This document shows, in pieces, positions 34,208 to 42,642 of a stretch of 64,000 nt of DNA. Below the pieces are notes generated by a model, which searched no databases, was not told where the DNA came from, and saw only the letters and a program-made list of their open reading frames with translations. Location of the stretch: contig NZ_AOJG01000041.1 in the NCBI RefSeq assembly GCF_000337375.1, forward strand, positions 145,107 through 209,106, given 5' to 3'. Position 1 is the first letter of the stretch; every line of letters begins with the position of its first letter. The translations under genes were made by a program, and so were the position numbers. The DNA is from Halorubrum lipolyticum DSM 21995 (GTDB lineage: Archaea; Halobacteriota; Halobacteria; Halobacteriales; Haloferacaceae).

Positions 34208-36949
34208 CTACCGCCGCGCCCAGTCGAGCAGGCGCTCGTAGAACGGCTCGGAGGCGAGCGCGTCTGCGTCGCCGACCAGCGTCAGCTGCTTTTTCGCCCG
34301 CGTGAGCGCGACGTTCATCCGGCGGTGGTCCTCGAAGATCGGGCCGTCGAGGTCGCCGGTCGCGACCAGCGAGACGACGATCACCTCCTTCGAGGAGCCC
34401 TGGAAGCGGTCGACGGTGTCGACGGTAACCGAGGTCCGGCGACCGATCTCCGCGACCTGGGCGCGGAACGGGGCGATGACGCCGATGTCGTCCGGATCGA
34501 CGCCGGCGGCGACGTAGGCGTCGACGATTTCGGCGACCCGCTCGGCCTCCCGGACGTTCCGGTTTCCGTCGCGGGTCCCGTCCGGGTCGACGAAGCTCAC
34601 GCCGCCCGCGAGCCCGTCGGGGAGGGCGGCGGGGTCGACGCCGAGGTCGCGGAGGGTCTGACCGGCCACTTCGGGGGTCGCCGGGCGGAGCGCTCCGTCG
34701 TAGAACTCGGCGGAGGCGAACGCCTGGATGCGCTGGCTCATCCGGTACTGGCGGTCGAGCATGACGCTCGCGTCGGGATATTTCTCGATGAGCCGCTGGA
34801 AGAGGGACATTCGGAGGTCGTTCTCCGCGCGCACGACCGGCGGGAGCTGCTCGTGGTCGCCCACGAGCACGAACCGGTCCGCGCGGTTGATCGCGGCGTG
34901 GGTGCCGGGCTCCGTGAGCTGCGAGGCCTCGTCGACCAGGGCCACGTCGAACTCGCACTCGCGGAGGACGCGGGAGCCGCAGGCCGCGGTGGTGGCGGCG
35001 ACGACCGGCGCGTCGCGGAGCTCGGCGGCCTTCGCGTTCGGGTCGCCGCGCTGGACGAGCCGCACGTCCTGCATGTCGCCGCGGACGCCGGTCTCGGTCC
35101 CCACTCGGAGGACGTCGTCGAACCCCTGATCGCGCAGGGCCTCCAACGCGTTGTCGACCGCGCGGTTCGTGAACGCCGAGAGCAACACCCGGTTCCCCCC
35201 GGCGACCAGCGCGCGGATCGCCCGCGCGATGGTGTACGTCTTGCCGGTCCCCGGCGGCCCGTGGATGAGCGCGCAGTCCTCGGCGTCGACGGCCAGTTGC
35301 ACGGCCTCGTTCTGCGCGTCGTTGTTGTCGATGTAGGCGTCGGAGGGGTCGTCGCCGGTGTCGGCGTCGTCGCTCCCGGTCGCGCCGGGCGGTCGCTCGC
35401 TCTCCGCCCGGAACGCCGGCTCGCGCCGCCCGAACAGCACATCCTTGCGCGACTCGCTCCCTTTCAAGATCGCGTCGTGGAGCGCCGTGAGCGAGCGGTC
35501 GACCGATATCTCGGAGGGGTACACGTCCAGCCGCCGGAGCTCGACTGGCTCGTCGGTCTCGACGACGACCGCGTCGCCGTCGAGCGCGGTGATCCGGCCG
35601 AGCTCGCCGTGGCCGGTCACGGGGTCGCCGTCGCTCGCGAGCGCAACGTCGCCCTCGCGGAGCTTCGAGACGGCGTCGTCGGGCTTGCGGGCGCGGAGCT
35701 CCCACCGGGCGTCGTCGATCTCGGTCTGCGAGACCGGTTCGAGGTCGATGAGCGCGCGGTCGTCCGCGGCGCGCTCCTCGGGGGTCTGCTCCCACAGCTT
35801 CCGGTACTCGGCGTGGGTCTCGCGGCGCTCCTCCTCTAAGGCGACGTAGAACCGGTCGAAGTAGTCGCGCTCCTCGTCCGGAACGGGCGTCCCGACCGAG
35901 CCGGCCTTCGACTCCTGGTCGAGGCGGCCGGAGACGACCATGCAGGTGTCCTGCTCGAAGCAGTACTGGCACTTCGCGTCGGCCTCGTACCCCGTGGGGA
36001 CCGTGGGGCGCTCGCCGGGATCGTTGAGCGCGCGCCACTCCATCGCCGCGAGGGCGTTGCGCTCGCGGACGACGAACTCGAGGAGGCCGCGGCCGACGGA
36101 GAACTCCTTGGCGGGGGCCAGGTCGCCCGACTCCTCGTTGCGGTCGAGGGCGGTGTTCTTCGTGTACAGCAAGGTGCCGATATCGGGGTCGACGCCGCGC
36201 TCCGCTAACATCAGGGCGTAGCAGGCCGCCTGAATCTTGTCGTGGAAGCGCGGCTCGCGCTTGGTGTTCTTCCCGGTCTTCAGCTCGACGGGGGTCCCGC
36301 GGCGGAGCGCGTCGGCGCGCCCTTTCAGGCCGAACGTCGGCGAGATGAGGGTGAACTCCGACCGCCACGTGTCCTCGTCGGAGAGCGTTCCCTGCGCGAG
36401 CCACCCCTCGATCGCGGCGGCGTTGCGGCGCACCTCGTCGGCGACCTCCTCGGGCTCGTACCCCAGCAGGCCGAGTTCGAGGCCGGCCTCCTCGACGCGG
36501 TCGACGACCGACGCCTCCAACTCCATCCCCCGCAGCAGGTCGCCGAACACCTCGTGGACGACGGTCCCCTTGACCACGGGGTAGTTGAGCGGGATCCCGG
36601 AGAGCTTGTTCAAGTAGTACATCCGCGGGCACTGCACCCACGACCGGATCCCGGTCACGTCGACGAGGAAGTCGGGTTCGAGCACGACCCACGAGTCGCC
36701 CGTGGTGGCGTACCCCGTCTCGCCGCCGAATTCGTCCGCCTCGGCGTCGGTGACGAGCAGCTCCATGCCCGGCTCGGCGTGCTCGGCGGTCTCGGTCCAC
36801 TTCCCCCACAGCGTCACGTCGACCGGGTCGCCCGCGCCCCGCTCGGGCCGGATCCGCAGCTCGCGGAGCTCGCGATCGCCGTACGACGTCGACACCGTCC
36901 GCGCCTCCCCGACGGAGAGGATCGGCCCCCGAACGTTCACGGCCGTCAT
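34208..36949 (-). CDS. Dna2-like nuclease-helicase (Cas4 domain plus SF1 helicase)
   Basis: A 913-aa fusion. The N-terminal half is a Cas4/RecB-type nuclease: SWVQCPRMYYLNKL supplies the first Cys of an iron-sulfur cluster, GLKGRADALRRGTPVELKTG carries the Asp and ExK active site, and CQYCFEQDTC completes the cluster. After a linker, the C-terminal half is a superfamily-1B (Upf1/Dna2-like) helicase: Walker [23 protein letters not shown] (DEAS), VGDHEQLPPVV, RQYRMS and VALTRAKKQLTLVGD. It would process flaps and DNA ends in replication or repair. I chose the ATG at 36949 (MTAVNVRGP), where similarity begins. Confidence 0.9.
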   Translation of the reverse strand: MTAVNVRGPILSVGEARTVSTSYGDRELRELRIRPERGAGDPVDVTLWGKWTETAEHAEPGMELLVTDAEADEFGGETGYATTGDSWVVLEPDFLVDVTGIRSWVQCPRMYYLNKLSGIPLNYPVVKGTVVHEVFGDLLRGMELEASVVDRVEEAGLELGLLGYEPEEVADEVRRNAAAIEGWLAQGTLSDEDTWRSEFTLISPTFGLKGRADALRRGTPVELKTGKNTKREPRFHDKIQAACYALMLAERGVDPDIGTLLYTKNTALDRNEESGDLAPAKEFSVGRGLLEFVVRERNALAAMEWRALNDPGERPTVPTGYEADAKCQYCFEQDTCMVVSGRLDQESKAGSVGTPVPDEERDYFDRFYVALEEERRETHAEYRKLWEQTPEERAADDRALIDLEPVSQTEIDDARWELRARKPDDAVSKLREGDVALASDGDPVTGHGELGRITALDGDAVVVETDEPVELRRLDVYPSEISVDRSLTALHDAILKGSESRKDVLFGRREPAFRAESERPPGATGSDDADTGDDPSDAYIDNNDAQNEAVQLAVDAEDCALIHGPPGTGKTYTIARAIRALVAGGNRVLLSAFTNRAVDNALEALRDQGFDDVLRVGTETGVRGDMQDVRLVQRGDPNAKAAELRDAPVVAATTAACGSRVLRECEFDVALVDEASQLTEPGTHAAINRADRFVLVGDHEQLPPVVRAENDLRMSLFQRLIEKYPDASVMLDRQYRMSQRIQAFASAEFYDGALRPATPEVAGQTLRDLGVDPAALPDGLAGGVSFVDPDGTRDGNRNVREAERVAEIVDAYVAAGVDPDDIGVIAPFRAQVAEIGRRTSVTVDTVDRFQGSSKEVIVVSLVATGDLDGPIFEDHRRMNVALTRAKKQLTLVGDADALASEPFYERLLDWARR

Positions 36950-37001
36950 CGGCGGCGGCCTCGAAAAACGCTGTCGGTGGGATCGGCCGCGTCCGCAGCC
37001 A

Positions 37002-37009
37002 TTTATAAG
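37002..37009 (+). promoter_or_regulatory. TATA box for the 114-aa membrane protein
   Basis: tttataag, centred about 26 bp before ATG 37031, fits a leaderless transcript. The same AT core could serve the divergent nuclease-helicase gene, about 55 bp from its start. Confidence 0.55.
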
Positions 37010-37030
37010 CGCACACTCGAACGCTTCGGC

Positions 37031-37375
37031 ATGAGCGACTCGACCCTCTACCGCTACGGGCGTCCCGCGATCGTCGTCTTCGTCCTCTCGCTGGCGGTGC
37101 TGTCCGCGGTCAGCGGCGTCGCGCGGCTGGAGACGCAGGGACTCGCCGCGCTCGGCGACGTGGTCGTCAACGGCTACATCGCGGCGCTCGTGGTCTGGGG
37201 CGTCGCCGTCGAGGGGTTCGACACGGACCGGTTCCGGACCGCGCTGTACGCCGGGCTCGTGCTCTGGGGGGTCGTCGACGTCGCGGTCGGCACCGTCACG
37301 CCGTTCTCCCTCGTCTTCCTCGTCGCCGGGACGGCGCTGCTCGCGCGGCTGGGGTACCGGCACGCGAGCGAGTGA
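37031..37375 (+). CDS. Small four-helix membrane protein
   Basis: A 114-aa membrane protein with helices AIVVFVLSLAVLSAVSGVAR, VVVNGYIAALVVWGVAV, RTALYAGLVLWGVVDVAVG and FSLVFLVAGTALLARLGY. The TATA spacing fixes the ATG. It is divergent from the nuclease-helicase gene. I do not recognise a family or function. Confidence 0.65.
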   Translation: MSDSTLYRYGRPAIVVFVLSLAVLSAVSGVARLETQGLAALGDVVVNGYIAALVVWGVAVEGFDTDRFRTALYAGLVLWGVVDVAVGTVTPFSLVFLVAGTALLARLGYRHASE

Positions 37376-37450
37376 AAAGCGCACTCGGCGGAGTGCCGAT
37401 CCGCCGCGACCGACACGCTCAAGCGCGCTCATTTATAAAGAGACGGTGAC

Positions 37451-38002
37451 ATGCGCGTGCGAGACTGGGACGACATCCTCGCCGACGTCGCGAGCGACTC
37501 GACCGACCCCGACGGCTGGCGCGCGGTCGCCGGCTCCAGGCGCGAGGGGCTCGGCGAGGACCTCTACTTCGGCCACCCGAACGTCGGCGTCTACCACCTG
37601 AAGACGTACGCGAAGAACCCCCGCGACCTCCGCGGGGTGGGGACGAAGATCGCCCGCCGGGTCGACGACGAGCTCGACCCCCTGCTCCCGAACGAGGAGT
37701 CGCCCGGGCGGTTCGCGGTGCAGTCGCCGCCCGAGGACGAGGAGCAGGCCAAGGACGCCGCGACGCGGCTGCGCGAGACGCTGAAGGTCCACGCTGAGGC
37801 GCCCACGAGCCCCGACCACCTGTTCGAGGACGTGATGGAGGCGATCGACTCGCCGGCGTTCGGCCCGATGGACTACGAGTTCGACGGGCGCCCGGACGAG
37901 CTCGACGAGCTCTCGGACACCTTCGAGGAGGCCGAGGAGCTGCTCTCCGCCGAACTCGAGGACCTGATCGACGAGGACGACGTCGACCGCGGGTTCCACT
38001 GA
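37451..38002 (+). CDS. Haloarchaeal acidic protein of unknown function
   Basis: A 183-aa soluble acidic protein. The N-terminal part (GLGEDLYFGHPNVGVYHLKT, YAKNPRDLRGVGTKIARRVD) looks globular and the last 50 residues are an acidic helix (ELSDTFEEAEELLSAELEDL). No catalytic motif is recognised. A TATA box (tttataaa, 37432-37439) lies only about 16 bp before this ATG; GTG 37457, two codons in, would also fit a leaderless start only roughly, so the exact start is uncertain. The structured repeat element follows it. Confidence 0.6.
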   Translation: MRVRDWDDILADVASDSTDPDGWRAVAGSRREGLGEDLYFGHPNVGVYHLKTYAKNPRDLRGVGTKIARRVDDELDPLLPNEESPGRFAVQSPPEDEEQAKDAATRLRETLKVHAEAPTSPDHLFEDVMEAIDSPAFGPMDYEFDGRPDELDELSDTFEEAEELLSAELEDLIDEDDVDRGFH

Positions 38003-38074
38003 TCGGTCGTTTATAAGTCGAGTGTGGTGTCGCTGGCGGGTTTTCATACGCGATCGACTTCTTGGCGGTGACGA

Positions 38075-38490
38075 CCTCCAAAGCCCCATCCGCTCGGCCA
38101 TACCTACACGATGACTCCGCGCGGTGAATACCTCCAAAGCCCCAGTCGCGAGGGCGGCGCACGCTCGCTGGGCTCCTCGTCACTCGCGTTGCTCGTTCCT
38201 GCGGTGCTTGCGTCGTCATCAGAACGCTTTGCGTTCTGATTGGCTCACGAGAGCAACGCTCTCGTGAACGCCTGCGCCGCCCTCGCGACTGCCCCTTTGA
38301 GACCCACCCCGCACAGCACCGCTCCGCACCTCACGCCTCCCCAGCCTCGTCACCGGCGCGTAGCGCCGGTTGCAAGCGAGAGCTTCTCTCTCGCCCTGTC
38401 GGCCGCCCTCGCTCCACTTCGGGCGACCGACTCCCTCGCGGGCTCCTCGCGGTCGCCGGTGGCGACCGCTCGCAGGCGCGCGCCACCGCA
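38075..38490. repeat. Structured dispersed element, copy 1
   Basis: This fills the 568-base gap between 38003 and 38570, which holds no convincing gene. Two cctccaaagcccca boxes (38075-38088, 38131-38144) lead to a long stem: 38144-38160 pairs perfectly (17 bp) with 38274-38290. Inside are hairpins 38220-38227/38231-38238 and 38246-38254/38258-38266. After the stem come the conserved gcccctttgag (38291-38301) and cccaccccgcacagcaccgc blocks. Later hairpins are 38352-38359/38363-38370, 38398-38408/38421-38431 and 38449-38457/38461-38469, then gcgcgcgccaccgc and a TTTATAAG box. Copy 2 near 56.3 kb keeps the blocks and stems but not the stem sequences. Transcribed strand is unknown. Confidence 0.8.
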
Positions 38491-38543
38491 CCGTTCTTTA
38501 TAAGCGATCGCAACCGAGTCGGCGGCACACCTGCCGACGATCC

Positions 38544-38551
38544 TTTATAAA
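38544..38551 (+). promoter_or_regulatory. TATA box for the zinc-ribbon protein gene
   Basis: tttataaa, centred about 24 bp before ATG 38571, predicts a leaderless transcript. Confidence 0.55.
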
Positions 38552-38570
38552 TGACGCCCGTACGGATCGC

Positions 38571-39026
38571 ATGAGCTACCCGGTCACCTACTACTGTCCG
38601 CACTGCGGGACGCTCGTCGGACTGGAGCGCGACGGTTACCTCGCGGACAAGTCGGTGACGCCGTACCCCCTCGAGGGGTGGACGTACGTCGAGCCGACGG
38701 CGCCGTTCGAGGGCGACGACGCCGACGGCGTCCGGTTCGTCTGCGGCGAGAGCGACGGCGTCGACTGGGACCCGCGCGACGGGGTGCGGGGGTCGGACGT
38801 GGGCGGCGACGAGCCGTATCGGGAGCCGGACGCGGAGGGACCCGGCTGCGGCGAGCCGTTCTACCTCTCGTTCGTGCGCTACGAGGAGGGCCGCGAGGTC
38901 GACCCGCGCGCCGAGTCGGAGCTCGTGGCGATCGACCCCGACCCCCGCCCGAGCGGGCCGCGCGGACCGGGAGGACCGTCGGGACCCGACGGGTCGGGCG
39001 GCGATTCGGGCGGCGGCTTCTGGTAG
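38571..39026 (+). CDS. Zinc-ribbon-like haloarchaeal protein
   Basis: A 151-aa protein. The N-terminal YYCPHCGTLVGLERDGYLAD is half of a zinc ribbon; a second pair of cysteines occurs in RFVCGESD and GPGCGEPF. The tail is a Gly/Pro/Ser-rich disordered region (PSGPRGPGGPSGPDGSGG) ending FW. It is probably a structural zinc protein with a flexible tail; I do not recognise a function. The start is set by the TATA box spacing. Confidence 0.65.
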   Translation: MSYPVTYYCPHCGTLVGLERDGYLADKSVTPYPLEGWTYVEPTAPFEGDDADGVRFVCGESDGVDWDPRDGVRGSDVGGDEPYREPDAEGPGCGEPFYLSFVRYEEGREVDPRAESELVAIDPDPRPSGPRGPGGPSGPDGSGGDSGGGFW

Positions 39027-39080
39027 GTTCGGAGTCCGACCCGACCGTAGCGTTATGCCCCTGAGGCGCGACGTGGGCGT

Positions 39081-39410
39081 ATGGCGGACACCAAATCGGG
39101 GCGCGACAAACAGGCACGCGACGAGGAGCGCCGACGGATCCAGCGAGACATCTCGGAGGCCCGAGAGCGCGGCGACGAGCTGGAGCCGACCGCCGACCCG
39201 CCGACCGAGTGCCACCGCCGGGGCTGTTCCGAGCCCGTGGCGTTCTCGGTCACCGAGCGGTACCAGGAGGAGACCGGCGCGGGCGCCGTGGAGGCGACCG
39301 CGTTCCTCTGTGCGGACCACACCGCCGCCGAGTCCCCGGTGAACCTGGAGGACGCGTACGAGGGGTACGTGTTCCACGTCGAGCCGGTCGCCGCCGACGC
39401 CGACGACTGA
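39081..39410 (+). CDS. Small haloarchaeal protein with putative zinc site
   Basis: A 109-aa protein. The N-terminal 45 residues are a charged helix (RDKQARDEERRRIQRDISEA); the rest has CHRRGCSEPVAFSVTERYQE and TAFLCADHTAAESPV, where Cys/Cys...Cys/His could bind zinc in a treble-clef-like way. It is followed after 35 bp by mch on the same strand, so the two may be co-transcribed. Function is unknown. Confidence 0.6.
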   Translation: MADTKSGRDKQARDEERRRIQRDISEARERGDELEPTADPPTECHRRGCSEPVAFSVTERYQEETGAGAVEATAFLCADHTAAESPVNLEDAYEGYVFHVEPVAADADD

Positions 39411-39445
39411 CAAACCACTTACTGCGGGAGCGAGAACGGTCGGAC

Positions 39446-40384
39446 ATGGAAAGCATCAACCGGACCGCGATCGAGCTCGTCGACGAGGCGCTCGACTTCG
39501 CCGGCGAGCTCGACGTCGTCGGCTACGAGTTGGACAACGGCGCCACCGTCGTCGACTTCGGCGTTGACGCCGCGGGCGGCGTCGAGGCGGGACTGCTGCT
39601 CGCCGAGATCCAGACCGCCGGCCTCGCGAACCTCCGCACCCGCATGGGCGAGGTCGCGGGCGCGCCGCGCCAGTACGTCGAGCTGTCGACCGACCACCCC
39701 GCCATCGCGCTGCTCTGCTCGCAGAAGGCGGGCTGGGAGCTCGAATTCGACTCCGGCTTCGAGGGGCTCGGCTCGGGGCCGGCCCGCGCGCTCGTCGGAC
39801 AGGAGACCGAGTTCGAGCGCGTCGGCTACTACGACTCCTCCGAGTTCGCGACGCTCGCCGTCGAGTCGACGACGCTCCCGACCGAGGAGGTCGCGGAGCA
39901 CGTCGCCGACCTCGCCGAGGTCGACGCCGAGGGCGTCTTCCTGCCGGCGTACGCCACCGGCTCGACCGCGGGCTCGGTCGCGACCGCGGCCCGCGCCGCG
40001 GAGCTCGCCGTCTTCCGCCTGCTGGAGCTCGGCTACGAGCCGACCGACGTGCTCCACGCCTCGGGCGCGGCGCCGATGGCCCCGGCCACCCGCGACGAGG
40101 ACCTGGCGATGGGGCGGACGAACGACGCCCTCGCGTACGGCGGGGAGGTCCACCTGCAGGTCGCGCGCGACGACGACCGCTTCGACCAGATCGTCTCGAC
40201 CGCTCGCGAGGAGTACGGGACGCCCTTCGTCGAGGTGTTCGAGGACGCCGGCTGGGACTTCTACGAGGTCGACGAGCGCGTCTTCGCCCCCGCGAAGGTC
40301 ACGGTCGACGTGATCGACGGCCCCGTCTACGCGGTCGGCGAGACCGACGAGGAGCTGCTGGCGGAGTCGTTCGGCTACCGCTGA
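39446..40384 (+). CDS. mch: Methenyltetrahydromethanopterin cyclohydrolase
   Basis: A 312-aa Mch homologue of normal length (about 315 aa). It opens with SINRTAIELVDEALDFAGEL and has the conserved GGVEAGLLLAEIQTAGLANL, DHPAIALLCSQKAGWEL, GSGPARAL and LHASGAAPMAPATRDEDLAM blocks. In methanogens it hydrolyses methenyl-H4MPT; haloarchaea lack methanogenesis and are thought to use Mch with tetrahydrofolate in C1 metabolism, replacing a FolD activity. It is followed 34 bp later by a hypothetical gene on the same strand. Confidence 0.93.
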   Translation: MESINRTAIELVDEALDFAGELDVVGYELDNGATVVDFGVDAAGGVEAGLLLAEIQTAGLANLRTRMGEVAGAPRQYVELSTDHPAIALLCSQKAGWELEFDSGFEGLGSGPARALVGQETEFERVGYYDSSEFATLAVESTTLPTEEVAEHVADLAEVDAEGVFLPAYATGSTAGSVATAARAAELAVFRLLELGYEPTDVLHASGAAPMAPATRDEDLAMGRTNDALAYGGEVHLQVARDDDRFDQIVSTAREEYGTPFVEVFEDAGWDFYEVDERVFAPAKVTVDVIDGPVYAVGETDEELLAESFGYR

Positions 40385-40418
40385 TGCCGGCCGCCGCGTC
40401 GGCCCGCCCGAGCCGTTG

Positions 40419-40988
40419 ATGCGTCTCAAGCCGGTCCCCGAACCGCCCGACTCGCTCGACGACCTCCGCGCGTTCCAGCGGGCGGTGCCGCTCGTCCCGG
40501 GGAGCACCGACGACTGCTGCGCCCGGCTCCGCGACCGACGGGGGCTCTCGGACCGGCAGACCGCGAACGACTGGCTGGCGTTCCTGCGCGCGCTCGGGCT
40601 GGTCCGAGAGACGCCCCGCGGGTTCGTCAGGACCGACGCGGAGCCGACCCCCGAGCGCGTCCGCGAGGGGCTCCGCGAGGGCGTGCTCCTCGTTCCCGAG
40701 GCGCTCGCCGCGCTGCGAGCGGCCTCGCCCGCGGAACCGCTCACCCCCGCCGACCTGTTCGCGGCGACGCGGGAGTCGGTGCCGCGACACGACCGCGCCC
40801 GGGATCCGAACTGGGAGGCGACGTGGCGCGAGCGCGCCGATCGCCTCCTGCGGTGGCTCGCGCTCGTCGACCTCGCCGAGGGGATCGCGACGAGCGGGGC
40901 GAGCGAGACGAGCGAGACGAGCCAGGCGGGCGAAAGGACGCCTCCGGAGGCGGGTTCGATCGCCTACGTCGCCGGTAGCGCCGTCTGA
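40419..40988 (+). CDS. Haloarchaeal protein of unknown function
   Basis: A 189-aa protein with a winged-helix-like N-terminal half (LRDRRGLSDRQTANDWLAFL, RALGLVRETPRGFVRTDAEP) and an alpha-helical second half (ERADRLLRWLALVDLAEGIA). The tail has a short GASETSETSQ low-complexity stretch. It resembles haloarchaeal single-copy proteins placed after mch, but I know no function. The ATG at 40419 is preferred over a TTG one codon earlier. Confidence 0.6.
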   Translation: MRLKPVPEPPDSLDDLRAFQRAVPLVPGSTDDCCARLRDRRGLSDRQTANDWLAFLRALGLVRETPRGFVRTDAEPTPERVREGLREGVLLVPEALAALRAASPAEPLTPADLFAATRESVPRHDRARDPNWEATWRERADRLLRWLALVDLAEGIATSGASETSETSQAGERTPPEAGSIAYVAGSAV

Positions 40989-41058
40989 AACGGGGGTTTT
41001 CGGGGACCGACCGGCGATCCGTGACAAGCCTTTTACTCGGAGCCGGAGAGGGACTCCC

Positions 41059-42264
41059 ATGGGACGATTCGACGGGCGGGAGGGACCGCTGCGGGTCCGG
41101 TACGAGCCGACGAGCGTGAAGGACCTGCTCGTGGAGATGAAAGACACCGCCGAGCTGTTGATCGACCTGTCGTACTCCGCGGTCCTCCACGGGAGCCCGA
41201 CGATCGCCCACGAGGTCGTCGAGCTCGAACACCGGATGGACGTGCTCCAGATGCGCGCGCGAATGAGCCTCATGCTCGCGGCCCGGAGCCCGGACGAGGC
41301 CGAGACGCTGGCGCCGGTGCTCGGCGTGGTCGGCGCGGCCGACAAGATCTCCGACGCCGCCGGCGACATCGCCAAGATCGTCACCGAGGAGATCGGCCTC
41401 CCCGACGCGATGCGCGGCGCGCTCACCGAGGGCGTCGAGACGCTGGTCCGCGGCACCGTCTGGGCCGACTCCGCGTACGCGGGGCGGACGCTGAAGGACA
41501 TCGACCTGGAGTCGAAGACGGGCGTGCGCGTCATCGCGATCCGGCGCGACGACGACTGGATCTTCAACCCCGGCCCGACGACCCGGATCGAAGTCGGCGA
41601 CGTGACGCTCCTCCGCGGCCCCGAGACGGGGGTAACCGACGTGCACCCGACGCTGACCGGCGACCCGTTCGACCCGGACGAACCCCCGGAGCCCGCCATC
41701 GACGACTTGGAGCGCGCCGTCGACTCCATCGTGCTGATGAAGAACCTCTCGGAGCTGGCGGTCGATCTGGCGTACGGCTCGGTCCTCTTCGACAACGAGG
41801 CGCTCGCCGAGGAGGTGTCGAACCTGGAGATCGAAGTCGACGCGCTCCAGTCGCGGTTCGAGGCGTGGACGCTTCGGGCCGCCCGCGAGGCGGACGACCC
41901 CGTCTCGCTGCGCGGGCTGATCCACCTCGGCGTCGCGACCGAGGAGATCTCCGACGCCGCCCTGGAGATCACCGAGGGCGTCATGCGCGACATCGGCGTC
42001 CACCCGGTCGTGGAGATGGCGGTCCAGGAGTCCGACGAGATCATCACCCGGACCGTGATCGCCGAGGGGAGCGACCTCGAGGGCACTCGGATCGAAGACG
42101 GGATCCCCGCGACCGACATCTCGACCAGCGTCATCGCCATCCGCCGTCCCGACGAGGGATGGCTCGTCGGTCACGACATCGACACCACCCTCCGCGCCGG
42201 CGACGCCGTGCTCTCGAAGGGCACCCGCACCTCGGCCGAGGAGTTCGAGGCGCTCGCGGCGTGA
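41059..42264 (+). CDS. PhoU/RCK_C tandem-domain regulatory protein
   Basis: A 401-aa soluble protein built as two repeats of a PhoU-like helical domain followed by a TrkA_C (RCK_C) domain. The PhoU parts start VKDLLVEMKDTAELLIDLSY and IVLMKNLSELAVDLAYGSVL. The RCK_C parts have WADSAYAGRTLKDIDLESKT with VIAIRRDDDW, and EGSDLEGTRIEDGIPATDI with VIAIRRPDEGW. RCK_C domains gate potassium transport and bind ligands including c-di-AMP in bacteria, so this is a candidate c-di-AMP or potassium-linked regulator, and dacZ is 7 kb away. The link is inference. The next gene overlaps it (GTGA). Confidence 0.82.
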   Translation: MGRFDGREGPLRVRYEPTSVKDLLVEMKDTAELLIDLSYSAVLHGSPTIAHEVVELEHRMDVLQMRARMSLMLAARSPDEAETLAPVLGVVGAADKISDAAGDIAKIVTEEIGLPDAMRGALTEGVETLVRGTVWADSAYAGRTLKDIDLESKTGVRVIAIRRDDDWIFNPGPTTRIEVGDVTLLRGPETGVTDVHPTLTGDPFDPDEPPEPAIDDLERAVDSIVLMKNLSELAVDLAYGSVLFDNEALAEEVSNLEIEVDALQSRFEAWTLRAAREADDPVSLRGLIHLGVATEEISDAALEITEGVMRDIGVHPVVEMAVQESDEIITRTVIAEGSDLEGTRIEDGIPATDISTSVIAIRRPDEGWLVGHDIDTTLRAGDAVLSKGTRTSAEEFEALAA

Positions 42265-42617
42265 CGGCGCCCCGTATCGGCGACCCCGACCGGCTCGTCC
42301 GCGCGTACTACGACGCGCTCGACGCCGGGGAGTACGACCGGCTCGCGGCCCTGCTCGCCCCCGATTTCGTCCAGCAGCGCCCCGACCGCACCTTCGAGGG
42401 GCGCGACCGCTTCGTCGCGTTCATGCGCGACGAGCGCCCGATGACCGACACGAGCCACGCGGTCGACGCGGTGTACCCCGAGGGTCCCGGCGTCGCCGTC
42501 CAAGGGCGGCTACTGGACGCCGACGGCGACGAGCTCTTCGCGTTCGTGGACGTGTTCTCGGTCGCGGACGGGCGGCTCTCAGCGCTGGAGACGCACGCGG
42601 CGGCGGACGGCGAGTAG
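42261..42617 (+). CDS. SnoaL/NTF2-like domain protein
   Basis: A 118-aa protein of the SnoaL/NTF2-like fold. It has VRAYYDALDAGEYDRLAALL, APDFVQQRPDRTFEGRDRFV and a final beta sheet (AVQGRLLDADGDELFAFVDV, FSVADGRLSALETH). These small cone-shaped domains are enzymes or ligand-binding modules; the substrate is unknown. Its GTG start overlaps the stop of the PhoU/RCK_C gene, suggesting co-translation. It is convergent with a DNA glycosylase gene. Confidence 0.78.
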   Translation: MTAPRIGDPDRLVRAYYDALDAGEYDRLAALLAPDFVQQRPDRTFEGRDRFVAFMRDERPMTDTSHAVDAVYPEGPGVAVQGRLLDADGDELFAFVDVFSVADGRLSALETHAAADGE

Positions 42618-42642
42618 GGTTCAGTACGGTTCAGCGGGCCGG

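Noticed and set aside
38240..38503. Reading frame of 87 codons inside structured element copy 1 (and a similar one in copy 2)
   Set aside because: The conserved blocks are joined by segments that differ in length by non-multiples of three between copies, so the conservation is not protein-level.
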